The notes below the pieces were generated by a model. That model searched no databases, was not told where the DNA came from, and worked only from the letters and a program-made list of their open reading frames with translations. A stretch of 64,000 nucleotides of DNA from Aphidius gifuensis (lineage: Eukaryota; Arthropoda; Insecta; Hymenoptera; Braconidae), in contig NC_057788.1 in NCBI RefSeq assembly GCF_014905175.1, positions 18,322,154 to 18,386,153 on the forward strand. Direction: 5' to 3'. A program made the position numbers and the translations under genes. Shown one piece after another: positions 46,293 to 57,484 of the stretch (position 1 is its first letter; every line of letters starts with the position of its first letter).

Positions 46293-47130
46293 CATTAGTT
46301 ATATATGTGCAGCTTAAAAGATATATTTTTAGATGAACGTCAAAATGCATGTCTCATGAAAAAAAATTCACGACTTGATATGATTAGAATAACTACAAAT
46401 TATTTAGAAAAGATAAATATTATTTAAACATAATATAATTAAAAAGTAATATATGCAGCTAAAACGTTTAACTGACTAATGTATATTGAAAAAAAAAAAT
46501 TTCTCATTGACTATTAACAAAATCTACAAAAAAAAAGTAAATTGAAAATAAATTTTAGTTATACCTGTTAGAATTTGTATACAATTCCATTTTCAGATTT
46601 TTAAAGATAAAAAGTATGTGTTTTGTAGTTGAATTAAATAAAAAAAACTTTAAATTTTATTTGGGAAGAACCGGGCGGGTCAAGTATAAAATTTTGTCAA
46701 AGATTAAGACTTAATTATATGCGTTAAATATTTCCTTCTTGACTTATTTTGGTATTATATCTTTTTGTATCTAAAAAATTAATAAATATCAATATAAAAT
46801 AAAATTACTATAATCACATAATTAGTGGGGATTTCGATCACTTGACGCTCCTTTTTGTAAAAAAAACTGTGTTTCTTTTTTTGTTTAGATATCACATCTT
46901 TTTGTAAAGTCCTTTAATCATTCGATAGAAAAAACTATAATATTAAGAAGTATATAAAATTACTTGGTACCATCCGTATTAATTTTTGTTCGTTCTAAAA
47001 AAAAAAATATGTAAGCATTTTTTGCATTACTTCACCAGTTTTTGCTAGCAACGAACAAATTATCAATTTTTATCCAGCTAGTATTTTTGCGGAAATAACT
47101 GACAAAATAACTAACTTTATACGTAGAACC
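46293..47130. other. AT-rich region with dispersed repeat copy 2 (46655-46790)
   Basis: The only recognisable piece is the second copy of the GGGAAGAACCGGGCGGG repeat (about 46655-46790), similar to 36297-36445, followed by a TTGACGCTCCTTTTTGTAAAA segment near 46845 that also has a counterpart near 36480. The rest is low-complexity AT-rich DNA. Confidence 0.45.
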
Positions 47131-47133
47131 CAA

Positions 47134-47480
47134 TCAGCGCCAAATTGGCAAATTTAAGAAGCTCGAGGTACAGGACATATTTTGTCCCATTTCCAATGTA
47201 CGGAGTTGACTCTTCTTCTTTCTAGTCTTCTTGGTAGAACCACAAATGTGAATTTTAGAAGTGGGTATTCCTTTGATTAAGCAATTATCATTTTTACTTG
47301 ACCATTTAAATTTATTGATGTAGAGTAGACTTAAAACAATGATATCATTAATTTTGAGGACTTCAATCTTTCTTAGAATTTTCGTTGATCTAAAACAATC
47401 GACACATGTACCAACCCCTTCGTGCCACAATGATAGTGATTGATCGATAAGTTTCTTGTAAAGTGGATGTGTTATTTTTA
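47134..47480 (-). pseudogene. unidentified Cys-containing coding fragment
   Basis: An open stretch on the minus strand (LWHEGVGTCVDCFRSTKILR, then KINDIIVLSLLYINKFKWSS, then HICGSTKKTRKKKS) whose composition differs from random AT-rich ORFs. It lies downstream of the zinc-finger relic at 48.2-48.9 kb on the same strand and may belong to the same decayed gene. No family is recognised. Confidence 0.25.
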
Positions 47481-47982
47481 TTTGGTATTAAAAGATTTAT
47501 CATAAATTCGTTTGACAAGGAAACATTTGCATATGAACACGATTCACATTTTTCTAAATACTTTTGTTCGTAGCTACAATTGTAGATTGCTAATGAAAAA
47601 TGAATAACACCATAGAGCTGTGAAGTCGTAGAGACCGAGCGGAAACTCGATTCGTCAGTGAACGAGAAAACTTACCGATGAGGGCACTTATTCATGAAGC
47701 ATAAAGCATTGCAGCAAAAACTTGCGTGTGAACACACAGCTCTAAAATTGAATACACTTGACAACAATAGAAAAATATATAAAATATCGATAATTGATAA
47801 AACAATAATAAAAAAATATTAATAAGCCAAAAATAACAAAATATAAAATACTTTTTATTTAACATGGAAATATTTCAAAAACAGTTTTTTTTTCGAAAAT
47901 TTAAGGTTTTCTACAATCAAATAACCAATACTTGACATCAATTTTAGGGTGCGAACTCATGACAAGCTAAAATTTCCGCTTG

Positions 47983-48198
47983 TAAACATGGCGGCTATAA
48001 AAATCACCAAAAAGTAACTAAATTTACTAAATTTATCGCGAATCCGTGATTTTAGAACAAGCTTGGTGGTGTCAAGCTTGTTCTGCAGTCACGGAGAGAC
48101 ACCACGGATTTGCAGTCAATTCAGTAAATAGTAGTTAATTCAGTGATAATTTAGTGAATTTAATTACTTTTTGGTGCTTTTTATAGCTGCCATGTTTA
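47983..48198. mobile_element. foldback/MITE, 216 bp, TIR TAAACATGGCGGCTATAAAA
   Basis: Left end TAAACATGGCGGCTATAAAA, then CACCAAAAAGTAA; right end TTACTTTTTGGTG, then TTTTATAGCTGCCATGTTTA. This gives imperfect arms of about 50 bp. The centre holds a second small palindrome, AAGCTTGGTGGTGTCAAGCTT. Non-coding. It sits inside the decayed minus-strand zinc-finger gene region and may have interrupted it. Confidence 0.7.
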
Positions 48199-48229
48199 TA
48201 GAGAGGCCTAACTTTAATCTGGATACACT

Positions 48230-48890
48230 GATTATTATTGTCAGGATCTTTAACACCTGTAACATCCATCATAGATAGACATACAGTGGTTTTGAATTTT
48301 TTTAAGTTGCAGTTGCAGATGTATTGTCTTTTGGTGTTGGAATTACCAAAACTCTGCTTTTCGTATCTTTCATTATAAAGGTGCAGCCTTTTTAGTTTTG
48401 ACTCTACCCTTCCAATCCATGAAATCTGTATAAATAATATATTTTACAATGAATAAATATAATTTATATTAGAAAATATCACACTAATTATTATTAATGA
48501 AATGAATAAATGAACGAATAACATTGTAATCACTATCATCATTAAGAAAAGCAAATTCTTCCATCTTCACTGGATAATGATGCTTGTTTCAAATGTGTTT
48601 TCTCAGTTTTAAATAAGTATACTCATATATATTCACAGATTCATCACAACCTACGAATGGACAATTTATAGTTTGATACTCTGAGACTTGATGACAATGT
48701 GAATAGTGATAATACAAGTTTGTTTTATTTGCATATTCTTCATCACAGTATACACAAGTTTTGTTTTCAGTTATTGTCTTAACCAGCTCAATTTTATGAA
48801 TTCAACTTGTATAAGCATGAAGACTTCTTTTTCCACTAAAAATTTTATTGCACTGGTTACATTTAATTTCATTCTTTTCTTCTATTGTTT
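48230..48890 (-). pseudogene. degenerate C2H2 zinc-finger gene
   Basis: Minus strand from about 48880: KCNQCNKIFSGKRSLHAYTS (stop) IH, then CVYCDEEYANKTNLYYHYSHCH, then CPFVGCDESVN...LKLRKHI (stop) NKHH. These are three C2H2 fingers with conserved Cys and His spacing but two in-frame stops. After a non-coding gap (probable intron, 48430-48530) an exon-like stretch reads HLYNERYEKQSFGN, then KRQYICNCNLKKFKTTVCLS (48430-48230). The finger array resembles N-termini of several insect transposon and host proteins. The identity of the full gene is unknown. Confidence 0.5.
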
Positions 48891-48989
48891 TTCATTTGTA
48901 AATGTAAATGAATTGTCACCAAAATATCACACAATTGCACACAATACAAATTTATAAAATTTACTTAATTACTATATGCATCAATCTAT

Positions 48990-50260
48990 ATTGATATTAT
49001 TTATTTATTGTATTATTATAATATTAATTACCTTGACAATTAATATCCAAATTCAAATCAAAAAATATATAATTATGAATATTTTTTATATAATAACATA
49101 ATAATATATATATATTCCCAAAAGCACAATAAATACGAAAAGATATATAAACAAAAGGCTACGTTCATCAGGAAACATGTGTATGTTGTATATATTAGCA
49201 TAATTAGCATGACAGGATTTGCAGGTATGTGAAGTTAGCACAATCAAACCGGACTATATCAGGAGTTACGTGCGAATTATATGCATTTTTTGTGCGGAAT
49301 CCGCAATTTTTGTGCGTTTTTTTTTGTTTTTTATAGTCTGGTTTGATTGTGCTATAAATGTATGTGCCAACTTTACAGACCTGGGATTCGCGCCTATATC
49401 CCTACAACATATGGCGCACGCACCATCGATGCGATATTGAATACTATACTGACATATATAAAGGATTTTTTACACCATCTAACTATGTTAGTTTTTTTGC
49501 TCTATAGACAGATGCTTTTACCAGCTGATTTTGATATTGAAAAATAAATCCTTTCGTAAATAATTTCGTAAATGAAAATATTTTATATTTCTATTTACAT
49601 ATCCTGTAAAAAAAAAAACTCATTAAACTTGACGGAAAGAAAAATAAACAATAACAACATGAGACTTGGGAACATAGGTTGAAGTTTCATTATTTAATTC
49701 GCGCCATCGATGCGATATTGAATACTATACTGACATATATAAAGTTTTTTTCACACCATCTAAATATGTTAGCTTTCTTGCTCTATAGACCGATGCTTCT
49801 GGCAGCTGATTTCAATAATCGAAAATAAATCCTTTCGTAAATAAAAATATTTTATATTTTTGTTTACACATGATGTAAAAAAAAAAACTCATTAAACTTA
49901 ATGGGAAAAAAAATAAACAATAACATGTGACTTGGGAACATAGCTTAAAGTATCATTATTTAATTTGCGCCATCGATGCGATATTGGATACTGTGGTAAA
50001 TATAAAGGTTTCCCACACCATCTACTACTACTTTGCACAATTTCATTTTTATAATGTTGTCAAATTGCTCTGGACTTGGAAACCATATTGCTTTGATCTG
50101 ATTTGGTTTTATAATGTTTGTCAGAGTGCAGTAAGGTTTTAAATAATCTTCAAGGAAAACGCAATTTCTAAAAATGATTTTAAAGTTTAAAAAAAAGGTA
50201 TACATCTCAAAAATCTGTTTTTATTTTTATTAAAAAGATTTAATTAATTTATAAGATGAT
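48990..50260. repeat. Helitron-like repeat copies (first part of cluster)
   Basis: Copies of a family marked by TTACCTTGACAATTxxTATCC, CACAATAAATACGAAAAGATxTATAAACAAAAGG, TACGTTxATCAGxAAxCATGTGTAT, ATTCGCGCC, GCACCATCGATGCGATATTGAATACT, and ATAAAGG followed by CACACCATCTA. One runs from about 48996. Partial copies of the GATGCGATATTGAATAC segment recur at about 49429, 49708 and 49976. The ORFs here are artefacts of the repeats. Confidence 0.5.
49238..49352. mobile_element. MITE, 115 bp, with TA duplication
   Basis: Near-perfect inverted ends GCACAATCAAACCGGACTAT and ATAGTCTGGTTTGATTGTGC (one mismatch) flanked by TA on both sides, consistent with a Tc1/mariner-derived MITE. It is inserted within the Helitron-like repeat copy that starts near 48996. 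Confidence 0.75.
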
Positions 50261-50895
50261 CAGAAGACAGAATATTTTTCACATCAATTAAATAATATAT
50301 TCCAAAAGGTACAAGAAACAAAGGCACGATAAAAACAAAAGGATCTATAAACAAAAGGTTACGTTTATCAGCAAGCATGTGTATATTGTATATTAGTACA
50401 TTAGCACACCTGATGAGCAGGATTCGCGCCCATATCCCAACGTCATATGGTGGAGGCACCATCGCTGCGATATTGAATACTGTACTGTACTGATATAAAT
50501 AAAGGTTCTCTCACACCATTCTACTATTATTGCTCAATTTTATTTTATAAGGTTGTCGAATTGCTCTGGACTTAGAAGCCATGATGCTTTGATTTAATTT
50601 TGGTTTTTAATGTTTGTCAGAGTGCCCTGAGTTTTTAAGATAATATCAAGAAAAACGCAATTTCTGAAATTGATTTTGAAGTTTAAAAAAAAAGTATACA
50701 TCTAAAAATTCTGTTTTTTTTTTTTAAAAAAAAGTGTGATATTTAATAAAATGATCAGAAGACATAATATATTTATCTGATCAATCATATTTTAAAATAA
50801 TTTCCCGAGGAATTGAAGGGTTAAGGTTAGCTCTATGCCGATAATATATAGGCACGGTAGTTAATCTTGTTTCTCCCACTTTTTTAGGGAATTTT
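50257..50895. repeat. Helitron-like repeat, 5' portion of the long copy
   Basis: About 640 bp, closely similar to 52830-53475. Shared landmarks: TTTTTCACATCAATxxAATAATATATTCCAAAAGG, GCACCATCGCTGCGATATTG, ATTGCTCTGGACTT, GTTTGTCAGAGTGC, GATCAGAAGACATAATATAT, ATATATAGGCACGGTAGTTAA, TTCTCCCACTTTTTT. In the copy at 53.4 kb the CCCAC-T(n) tract joins directly to CTCATACTTGACGC. Here the two are separated by about 1.8 kb containing a coding relic. Confidence 0.7.
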
Positions 50896-50989
50896 AATTT
50901 CCTCTTGTTTTTGCTTTTCAGCTGGACCCCCCTCCCCCCAACCATGGTAGACCCCCCCCCGAAAATATTCTAAGTCCCTTAATTAATCT

Positions 50990-51345
50990 AAATACGATAA
51001 ATTTGGTAAATATAAAGAAAATACCATAAAAATGGGAAAATATCAGTAAATATAAAGGAAAATACAGAAAAATATATGAAAATATCGAGAAAAACTACCG
51101 AATATAAAGAAAAATACGATAAATATGAGAAAATATCTAGTAAATACCAGTAAATATAAAGGAAAATACAGAAAAATACGATAAATATTGGAAAATATCA
51201 CATAAATATCAGTAAATATAAAGGAAAATATACGAAAATTTCATGGGAAGATCACTAAATATAAAGAAAAATACGATAAATATGAGAAATTTAAAGGAAA
51301 AATCACTGAATATACAGAAAAACACGATAAATATGGGAACATATA
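50990..51345. repeat. degenerate minisatellite AAATATAAAGGAAAATACGAT
   Basis: About ten imperfect units of 30-40 bp built from AAATATAAAG(A/G)AAAATAC and GATAAATATG(A/G)GAAAATAT. It is bordered by C-runs: ACCCCCCTCCCCCC / GACCCCCCCCC near 50926-50960, and C(16) near 51353-51368. No coding potential. Confidence 0.75.
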
Positions 51346-51699
51346 AATTACTCCCCCCCCCCCCCCCTTCATTTCCCTCCCCGCTCTCCTCCTACCCCTA
51401 TACCCTCCCTTCCCTGAAAATATTTATTTAAAAAAAAAAAGAATGGAAGGTGACCAAAATCCAAAACAAAAATTTTCAATTTTTTTTTATTTATAAAATG
51501 TCAAATTGATATCAGAGATGTCAACATAATTTTCGACAACTAAATAGCAAATTTTTAACGTTATAAATTTAAACTAAATTTTCTGTAGTAATAGTAAATG
51601 GTAAATATTTATTGAAATGTAGATAGATTTACTGAATAATTTAATTCTTTACAGGTTACTCACAAATCAATTACTAGAATTAGATAAATTAAGTAGAAT

Positions 51700-52650
51700 T
51701 AATAACATGCCAGCACAATCCGAGGATGCAAAACGTCGTAAATAAGAAAACAAAAATAAGCGCAAAAAAATACGGTTAGTAGAAGATGCAAATTATAAAA
51801 TCCATAAAAATAAAGCTAAATATGTTTCAAAGAAAAAACGTCTTCAAAATGATTTAGATTTCAGGAAGAAAACATACATCTCCAATACTTCTAGAATAAA
51901 AAAACGCCTGATGAATGATCCAAATCTAAAATCAAAAAAAAGGAAGACTCAAGAACTATCAAAAAAAAATCGTTATAAAAAAGATGAAAATTATCGAAAA
52001 TTACAAAAGCAAAAGAAAAGGTTTTAAAAATGAAATTTACAAAAATCGTAAACGAAAAATAAAAGCTATTTCTATGAAAAATCAATACCATGATGACCCT
52101 GTTTGTGAAAAAAAAAAAATATAATTCTAATAAAAATAATTATGCTAAGAGTTTCAATTAAAGATTGAAGATGGAATGTGCTTTCGTTGTCAATGTTGTG
52201 ATTGAATGTGGTATTCAAATGGTGTAAAAAAAATAAGTGAAATACATGAATCAGTTCAACAATGCTTTGAAAACATTCAAAATGAATACACAGTATGTAA
52301 ATAGAGTTTACTGCGAGGTAAAATTCCTGAATTAGCGAGAATCAATGGTTTTTATTATCCGATTAAACCTGATTTACCACTTTTAAATAAAGTAGAGGAA
52401 CGATTAACTTCTCCACGATTACCATTCTTACAAATTCGTAAACTAGGAGCAGATGGCCAATTCGGACTGAAAGGAAATATCATCAATGTACCCATTGATG
52501 TCGATCAAACAGTTTGTAGTTTACCGAGAAATATGGATAATGATTGCACAATCAATATACATTTGAAAAAACAGTCTATTCACGAATCATTTTTATTCAT
52601 TACCTCAATTTTCAATAGACTAAGAATTGAAATTAAAATTCCCCCCGAAG
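51700..52650 (+). pseudogene. DUF6570/Helitron-associated ORF relic
   Basis: Begins near an ATG at 51709 (MPAQSEDAKRRK, then a stop). A Lys/Arg-rich region made of short repeats of the pattern KxxxxxNRYKKDExYRxxQ follows. After stops comes a clear block: GKIPELARINGFYYPIKPDL, then RLTSPRLPFLQIRKLGADGQ, then NIINVPIDVDQTVCSLPRNM, then INIHLKKQSIHES (about 52315-52600). This matches my memory of the DUF6570 region upstream of the helicase in insect Helitron-type elements (LARxNGF...SPRxPFMQIRxLxxxGQxxxxGxxINVPxDV). Rep and helicase domains are absent, and the ORF stops near 52640. It lies between halves of the Helitron-like repeat, supporting that assignment. Confidence 0.65.
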
Positions 52651-52689
52651 GGAAGGCACAGTTGCTTCAGCAACTGTAATATTGATTTT

Positions 52690-52738
52690 TTTTTTTTCTC
52701 ATACTTGACGCGAGGCACTACCGTGCCTCTTGATATTA
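52690..52738. other. Helitron-like 3' end with hairpin GAGGCAC-TACC-GTGCCTC
   Basis: T-run, CTCATACTTGACGC, then a perfect 7-bp-arm hairpin (52712-52718 and 52723-52729, loop TACC) followed by TTGATATT. The identical block occurs at 53483-53525. A short hairpin close to a 3' end is Helitron-like, though the terminal CTRR motif is not canonical here. Confidence 0.5.
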
Positions 52739-52769
52739 AAATTGTATTATTTACTATATAGTATAATAT

Positions 52770-53525
52770 ATTATTACCTTGACAGTTGTTATCCAATTTA
52801 CACCAAATAAATATATAATTATCTGATATTTTTCACATCAATCGAATAATATATTCCAAAAGGCACAAGAAACAAGGGCACGATAAAGACAAAAGGATGT
52901 ATAAACAAAAAATTACGTTTATCAGTAAGCATGTGTATTGTGTATGTTGTATATTAGCACACATTAGCACTCCTGATGAGTAGAATTCGCGCCTCTATCC
53001 CAACGGCATATGGCGCGCGCACCATCGCTGCGATATTGAATACTGTAGCACCAACGATGCGATATTGAATACTGTATATGATATAAATAAAGGTTCTTTC
53101 ACACCATTCTACTATTATTGCTCAATTTTTATTTTATAAGGTTGTGAATTGCTCTGGACTTGGCAGCCATAATGCTTTGATCTGATTTTGGTTTTATAAT
53201 GTTTGTCAGAGTGCGGTAAGGTTTTATAAGAATTTCAAGAAAAGCGCAATTTCTGAAAATGATTTTGAAGTTTAAAAGAAAAGTATACTTCTAAAAAATC
53301 TGTTTTTTTTTTTATAAAAAAGTGTGATATTGATTTAATAAAATGATCAGAAGACATAATATATTTATCTGATCAATCATATTCTAAAATAATTTCCCGA
53401 GGAATTGGAGGGTCAGGGTTAGCTTTGTGTCGATAATATATAGGCACGGTAGTTAAATCTCGTTTCTCCCACTTTTTTTTTTTTTCTCATACTTGACGCG
53501 AGGCACTACCGTGCCTCTTGATATA
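52770..53525. repeat. short Helitron-like copy without the ORF
   Basis: About 755 bp, starting near TTATTACCTTGACAGTTGTTATCC and ending with the hairpin GAGGCACTACCGTGCCTC. It repeats the landmarks of 50257-50895 in the same order and then goes directly from TCTCCCAC-T(n) to CTCATACTTGACGC. This is the non-autonomous counterpart of the longer copy that carries the DUF6570 relic. A local duplication of GCACCA(T/A)CGxTGCGATATTGAATACTGTA occurs at 53016-53065. Confidence 0.65.
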
Positions 53526-53529
53526 TTTC

Positions 53530-54195
53530 AAATTTACTTGAGATTTTTTTAAAATATAAAATGAATTTATTTTGTATTTTCGTTAAATATATTTTTCACT
53601 TATTATAAGATGTCATTCACATATAAATGACATCTTCTAATTCATTTACCTTTAAAATTGCCTCATGGTAACAGTTACCCATCGCTGGCTAACCTATTAT
53701 ACTATAAATAATCTACCATTGCGCATATTATAGTAATGGAGTCAGAATAACATCCGTCAAAGGATATGACGCTCTTTTTTTGGTTTTTTCATTTTACTCC
53801 AACTGTCACCCGCGCCTAAAGATGTTTACACATCAAAAGATATCGATCGATATAATCGATACTGGCGCTCAGGATATCATCGCATTCTATTTTTCGATAG
53901 AATTTTAATTTTGCTATCGGTTCAAAAATTAAAATTAATCGATCAATCGTTTGCCCTTGAACTTAGTTGCCTTTTAACTCAGTTGAATGGTCTAACGATT
54001 GTATGAGAAAAAATTAAAGAAACACAATTAACAAATTATCGTAATAAATTCCAATAAAAAATTAGATCACAGTAAACAATCTAAAGTTTATAAATGAAAT
54101 TGTATCGAGCAATCGATAAAATAATTGAAATTGTATCGAGTTGAGTGCGTTGGTTTTTGATGTCCGTTATCGTATTGTCAATAAAATAATTGAAC
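53530..54195. other. region upstream of BEL gag
   Basis: No gene. A duplicated GAAATTGTATCGAG(C/T) occurs at 54097 and 54127, and several ATCGAT-rich palindromic patches lie at 53841-53945. It may hold the 5' leader or LTR remnant of the BEL element, but I found no sequence matching the proposed 3' LTR start (TGTTCCGTCGG) here. Confidence 0.35.
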
Positions 54196-55425
54196 ATGGT
54201 GAATATAAGGAACATCGCTCAAAAAAGGGCAACTTTAAAAACTCAGATGACGACCTTCCGGAATTCAATGGACAGCGAGTCTATCGAAGAGACAAACATT
54301 TGTTTACGCATGAATCGAATTACCGAATTATACAAAGAATACGAAATAATCCAAAATGAGGCAACGTTCGTGGAGCCGGATAACGAAAACCATCAAGTCG
54401 AATGTTCTCCAGAAAACATTCAAAAAAAAAGCAAAATCAAATTACCTCAAACTCAGATCCTATAGTTCAATGGAGAATTTGAGAATTGGTTGTCATTTAA
54501 AAATGCCTTTCAAGCTATAATTAAAATACATACGGAATTAGACGAAATCGATAAATTCCGTCTTTTTGATGATGCCATAATTTGTGAGGCAAAAAAGAAA
54601 ATTGCAAATTACCTAATTGCGGAATCAAGTTTCGAAAAGGCTTGGGGGACCTTAGAACGGGCTTATGAAGTCAAAAGAATAATCGTCTCGCGCCATATAG
54701 CATTGTTGATTAATTTGCCCGCCCAAGATAAAGCATCTACCGAAGGTTTAAACAATCTTGTTGCTCAATTGAGACTTAACGTAACATGTCTCGACGCTTT
54801 AAACGTACATGTCGGTCCGGAAATCCTCATCGGCCTTTTAGAGTGTAAATTGCATAGATCCACTGGTCAAAAGTGGATCTACACACTCGAACGAGACACA
54901 TTTCCAACTTTGGATTCTCTCTGTGATTTTTTGACTAACGAAGCAATCTGTTTAGCGCAATTTAAAAGAAAAGAATCCGATATTACCGAATCAAGTAAAA
55001 AAGTTCAGCCTCTGTTTAAGAAGAGGCGTTTTAATAATAAACCAACAAATAAATCAGATAATACTAATACTTATTCGACATTTGCAATCAGCACGTCCAA
55101 TAATTGCGTCATTGGTAACGACCGGCAACACCCTCTATACACGTGCGAAAATTTGAAAAAATTATCCATTCCGGAAAGACGTGAGATCGTGAAAAAAGCT
55201 AATCTGTGTGAATTTTGTTTTCACCATCAGAAAGGTGAATGCTATCCAAAAAACTGCAGGTTATGTAACAAAAAACATAACATCTTTTTGCATGAAGATA
55301 ACCCAGTCATTTTAATATCTGATGTGATTCGATACTCAGTCAATTCTATTCAGGTACCTGAAAAGATTACATTTATTTACATTATGGCAGACTTTTGTCA
55401 AAGAATTAAGATATTTAAATAATAT
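54196..55425 (+). pseudogene. gag: BEL/Pao gag (one nonsense codon, C-terminal deletion)
   Basis: Gag polyprotein of a BEL/Pao LTR retrotransposon. The ATG at 54196 opens an N-terminal coiled-coil-like region (QKRATLKTQMTTFRNSMD...). A TAG at 54463-54465 interrupts the frame just before FNGEFENWLSFKNAFQAII, the start of the DUF1759-type capsid segment, after which the frame is open to 55422. The nucleocapsid part carries Cys/His motifs (CEFCFHHQKGECYPKNCRLCNKKHNIFLH). After HEDNPVILISDVI the sequence departs from the expected protease and joins pol-derived sequence, so protease and most of RT are deleted. Confidence 0.8.
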
Positions 55426-56890
55426 TTCCTTTGATCGTCATATTTTGACTGACATATGTTGTGACGTTCAGGTCCATGGTTTTTGTGACGCCAGTAACAT
55501 CGGTTACGGCGCATGTCTTTTTTTGAGAGCCACGTTACGAGACTAGTCAGTGCATTGTCGGCTACTTTTTGCTAAATCTAAAGTAGCCTCTTTAAAATTA
55601 ATAACAATACCTCGTCTCGAGCTTTGTGGATCCCAGGTATTGGCTCAATTGTATAATGAAGCTTCCAGCTCATTTAAATTTGTGCCTTCAAAAATAATCT
55701 TCTGGTGCGACTCCACCATTGTTTTCACTGTTTTACACGGTTTGAATTTAAATATATACGTTGCCAACCGAGTAGCAAATATTCAAGAGCTTTCTGGAAA
55801 AGCGGCGACATGTCAAATCTGAAGACAATCCAGCTGATGCTCTATCGAGAGGTCAGCTGCCTAAAGCTTTAGTCGAAAATAAACAATGAAGCTTCGGCCC
55901 CTCGTGGCTAACAGAAGCTGAATCTCATTGGCCTGAGCCAATTGAAATTCTCGACAAAACCAATTTAGAGTATAAAAAGAACGTCTGTCTATTGATTTCT
56001 GAGCAGCATTTTTCAATTATCGATACTCTAATGAAGAATTGTTCATGGTATGACGGAAATTAAAATTCGTAATTCTCAAATACAAAATAAAAAATCACGT
56101 TTCAATAATATGTGTCCCTTTCTTGATGACAAGGGCCTACTTCGTGTAGGAGGTCGTCTGATTTTATTACCGTCAAAAAATTATTTTAATAATAATAATT
56201 ATAAAAGACATCCAATTTTGACAACTTTATTCAGGAATACAGACCACTCTGAGTGCATTCCGTCATCTTGACGGAAGAAATCAAGTACGTCAAGTCATAC
56301 GAAAATGCATGACTTGTTTTCGCTTCGTCGCTGAAACAGAAAAATTCAAAATGGCTGACTTACCCGAAGATAGAGTAAACGCAAGAAATGTCTTTAAAAT
56401 TGTGGGTGTTGATTATTGTGGCCCCTTTTTTATTAAAGAGAAAAAATTCCGCAACACTACTAAAGTATATATGTCTGTGTTTTTGTGTGCATGTCTGTCA
56501 AGGTAGTTAGTGACCTAACGACTGAAGGTTTTTTAGGAGCATTGCGTTGATTTATTGCGAGACGTGGTACACCGGCTAAAATATACTTAGACAACGGTAC
56601 TAATTTTGTCAGAGATAAAAATCAATTAAAAGAATTATATGCACTATTAAATTCTGAGGAGCGTCAGCATCTGGTTTATAAGTTTGCGTCCTTACACACA
56701 CCAAGAATATCCTGGAATTCTATTCCACCATTATCGCCACATCAAGGTGGACTGTGGGAATCCACAGTAGAATTATTTAAATATCATCTCAAATTGGTCA
56801 TAGAAGAATCAATGTTCACTTTTAGTAGTGAAGACAGCCAACGGAGTCTACACCCGATCAGTCACGTTGCTGTGCCCACTGCCATTCAAT
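55426..56890 (+). pseudogene. pol: BEL/Pao pol remnant (RNase H-like and integrase)
   Basis: Fragments in shifting frames. First is the Pao-type RT/RNase H region (VQVHGFCDASNIGYGACLFL, stop, LLFAKSKVASLK, ITIPRLELCGSQVLAQLYNE, IIFWCDSTIV) at 55460-55810, then DNPADALSRGQLPKAL. A region before the integrase finger (DDKGLLRVGGRL) lies at about 56122-56165, then CMTCFRFVAETE of the finger. The integrase core includes VGVDYCGPFFIKEKKF (first Asp) and RRGTPAKIYLDNGTNFV (second Asp). The third part, SPHQGGLWESTVELFKYHLK, retains the Glu. The RT catalytic core is missing and at least five stops or frameshifts are present. Not functional. Confidence 0.8.
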
Positions 56891-57484
56891 GACGTCACAC
56901 CTATTCCGGACCAATAACCACTAAATTTTTTGTTGTCATTTATTCTTATAAAATTTGTTACAGGAAAACCTGTACCAGTAGATATTAACCATCAGATAAA
57001 AATAAAAAAAAAACAATCAAAAATAATAATAATAATAATAATGATATATTTCTATGTATAAGCAATTCAATCTAGAGTCATGATATTTAAGATGACATCA
57101 TACGTTTTAAATTTTAGTTTGACTACGTATTTTCAATTTTTTTAAATCAAATTTTCATAATTTGATTCGATTGCATTTTTTAATTTTTCAAAATATAAAG
57201 TTATAAATAATCTAATTATGTTTCAATTTTATTTGTTTGACTAATCTGTTATTAATATATAAGATAGTGTACTGGCCAGGTTTTACCATGGTTTCCCTGA
57301 GCCTTTTACGGAATTGGGGATACTTAAAAAAACGATGCCATGGGTGCACAAGCACATCGCACTTATCCTGATGTTACATAAAATTATCGATTATTAAAAT
57401 TTTTTAGTATATGTCAATTATTAAACTCGTTTATTTTGAAAGCAATGTATGAGTTGATCGCATACACTCTCAACGGGGGGAGTA
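56891..57484. other. BEL 3' region and polypurine tract
   Basis: AT-rich, non-coding, including an (AAT)n tract near 57022-57041 and a GC-richer patch (57285-57360). It ends in CAACGGGGGGAGTA at 57471-57484, a purine-rich run directly before TGTTCCGTCGG. That arrangement is typical of BEL/Pao 3' ends. Confidence 0.45.

Noticed and set aside
49219..50462. Several 60-80 codon ORFs in the Helitron-like repeats
   Set aside because: They recur with the repeat copies, shift frame between copies and match nothing known.
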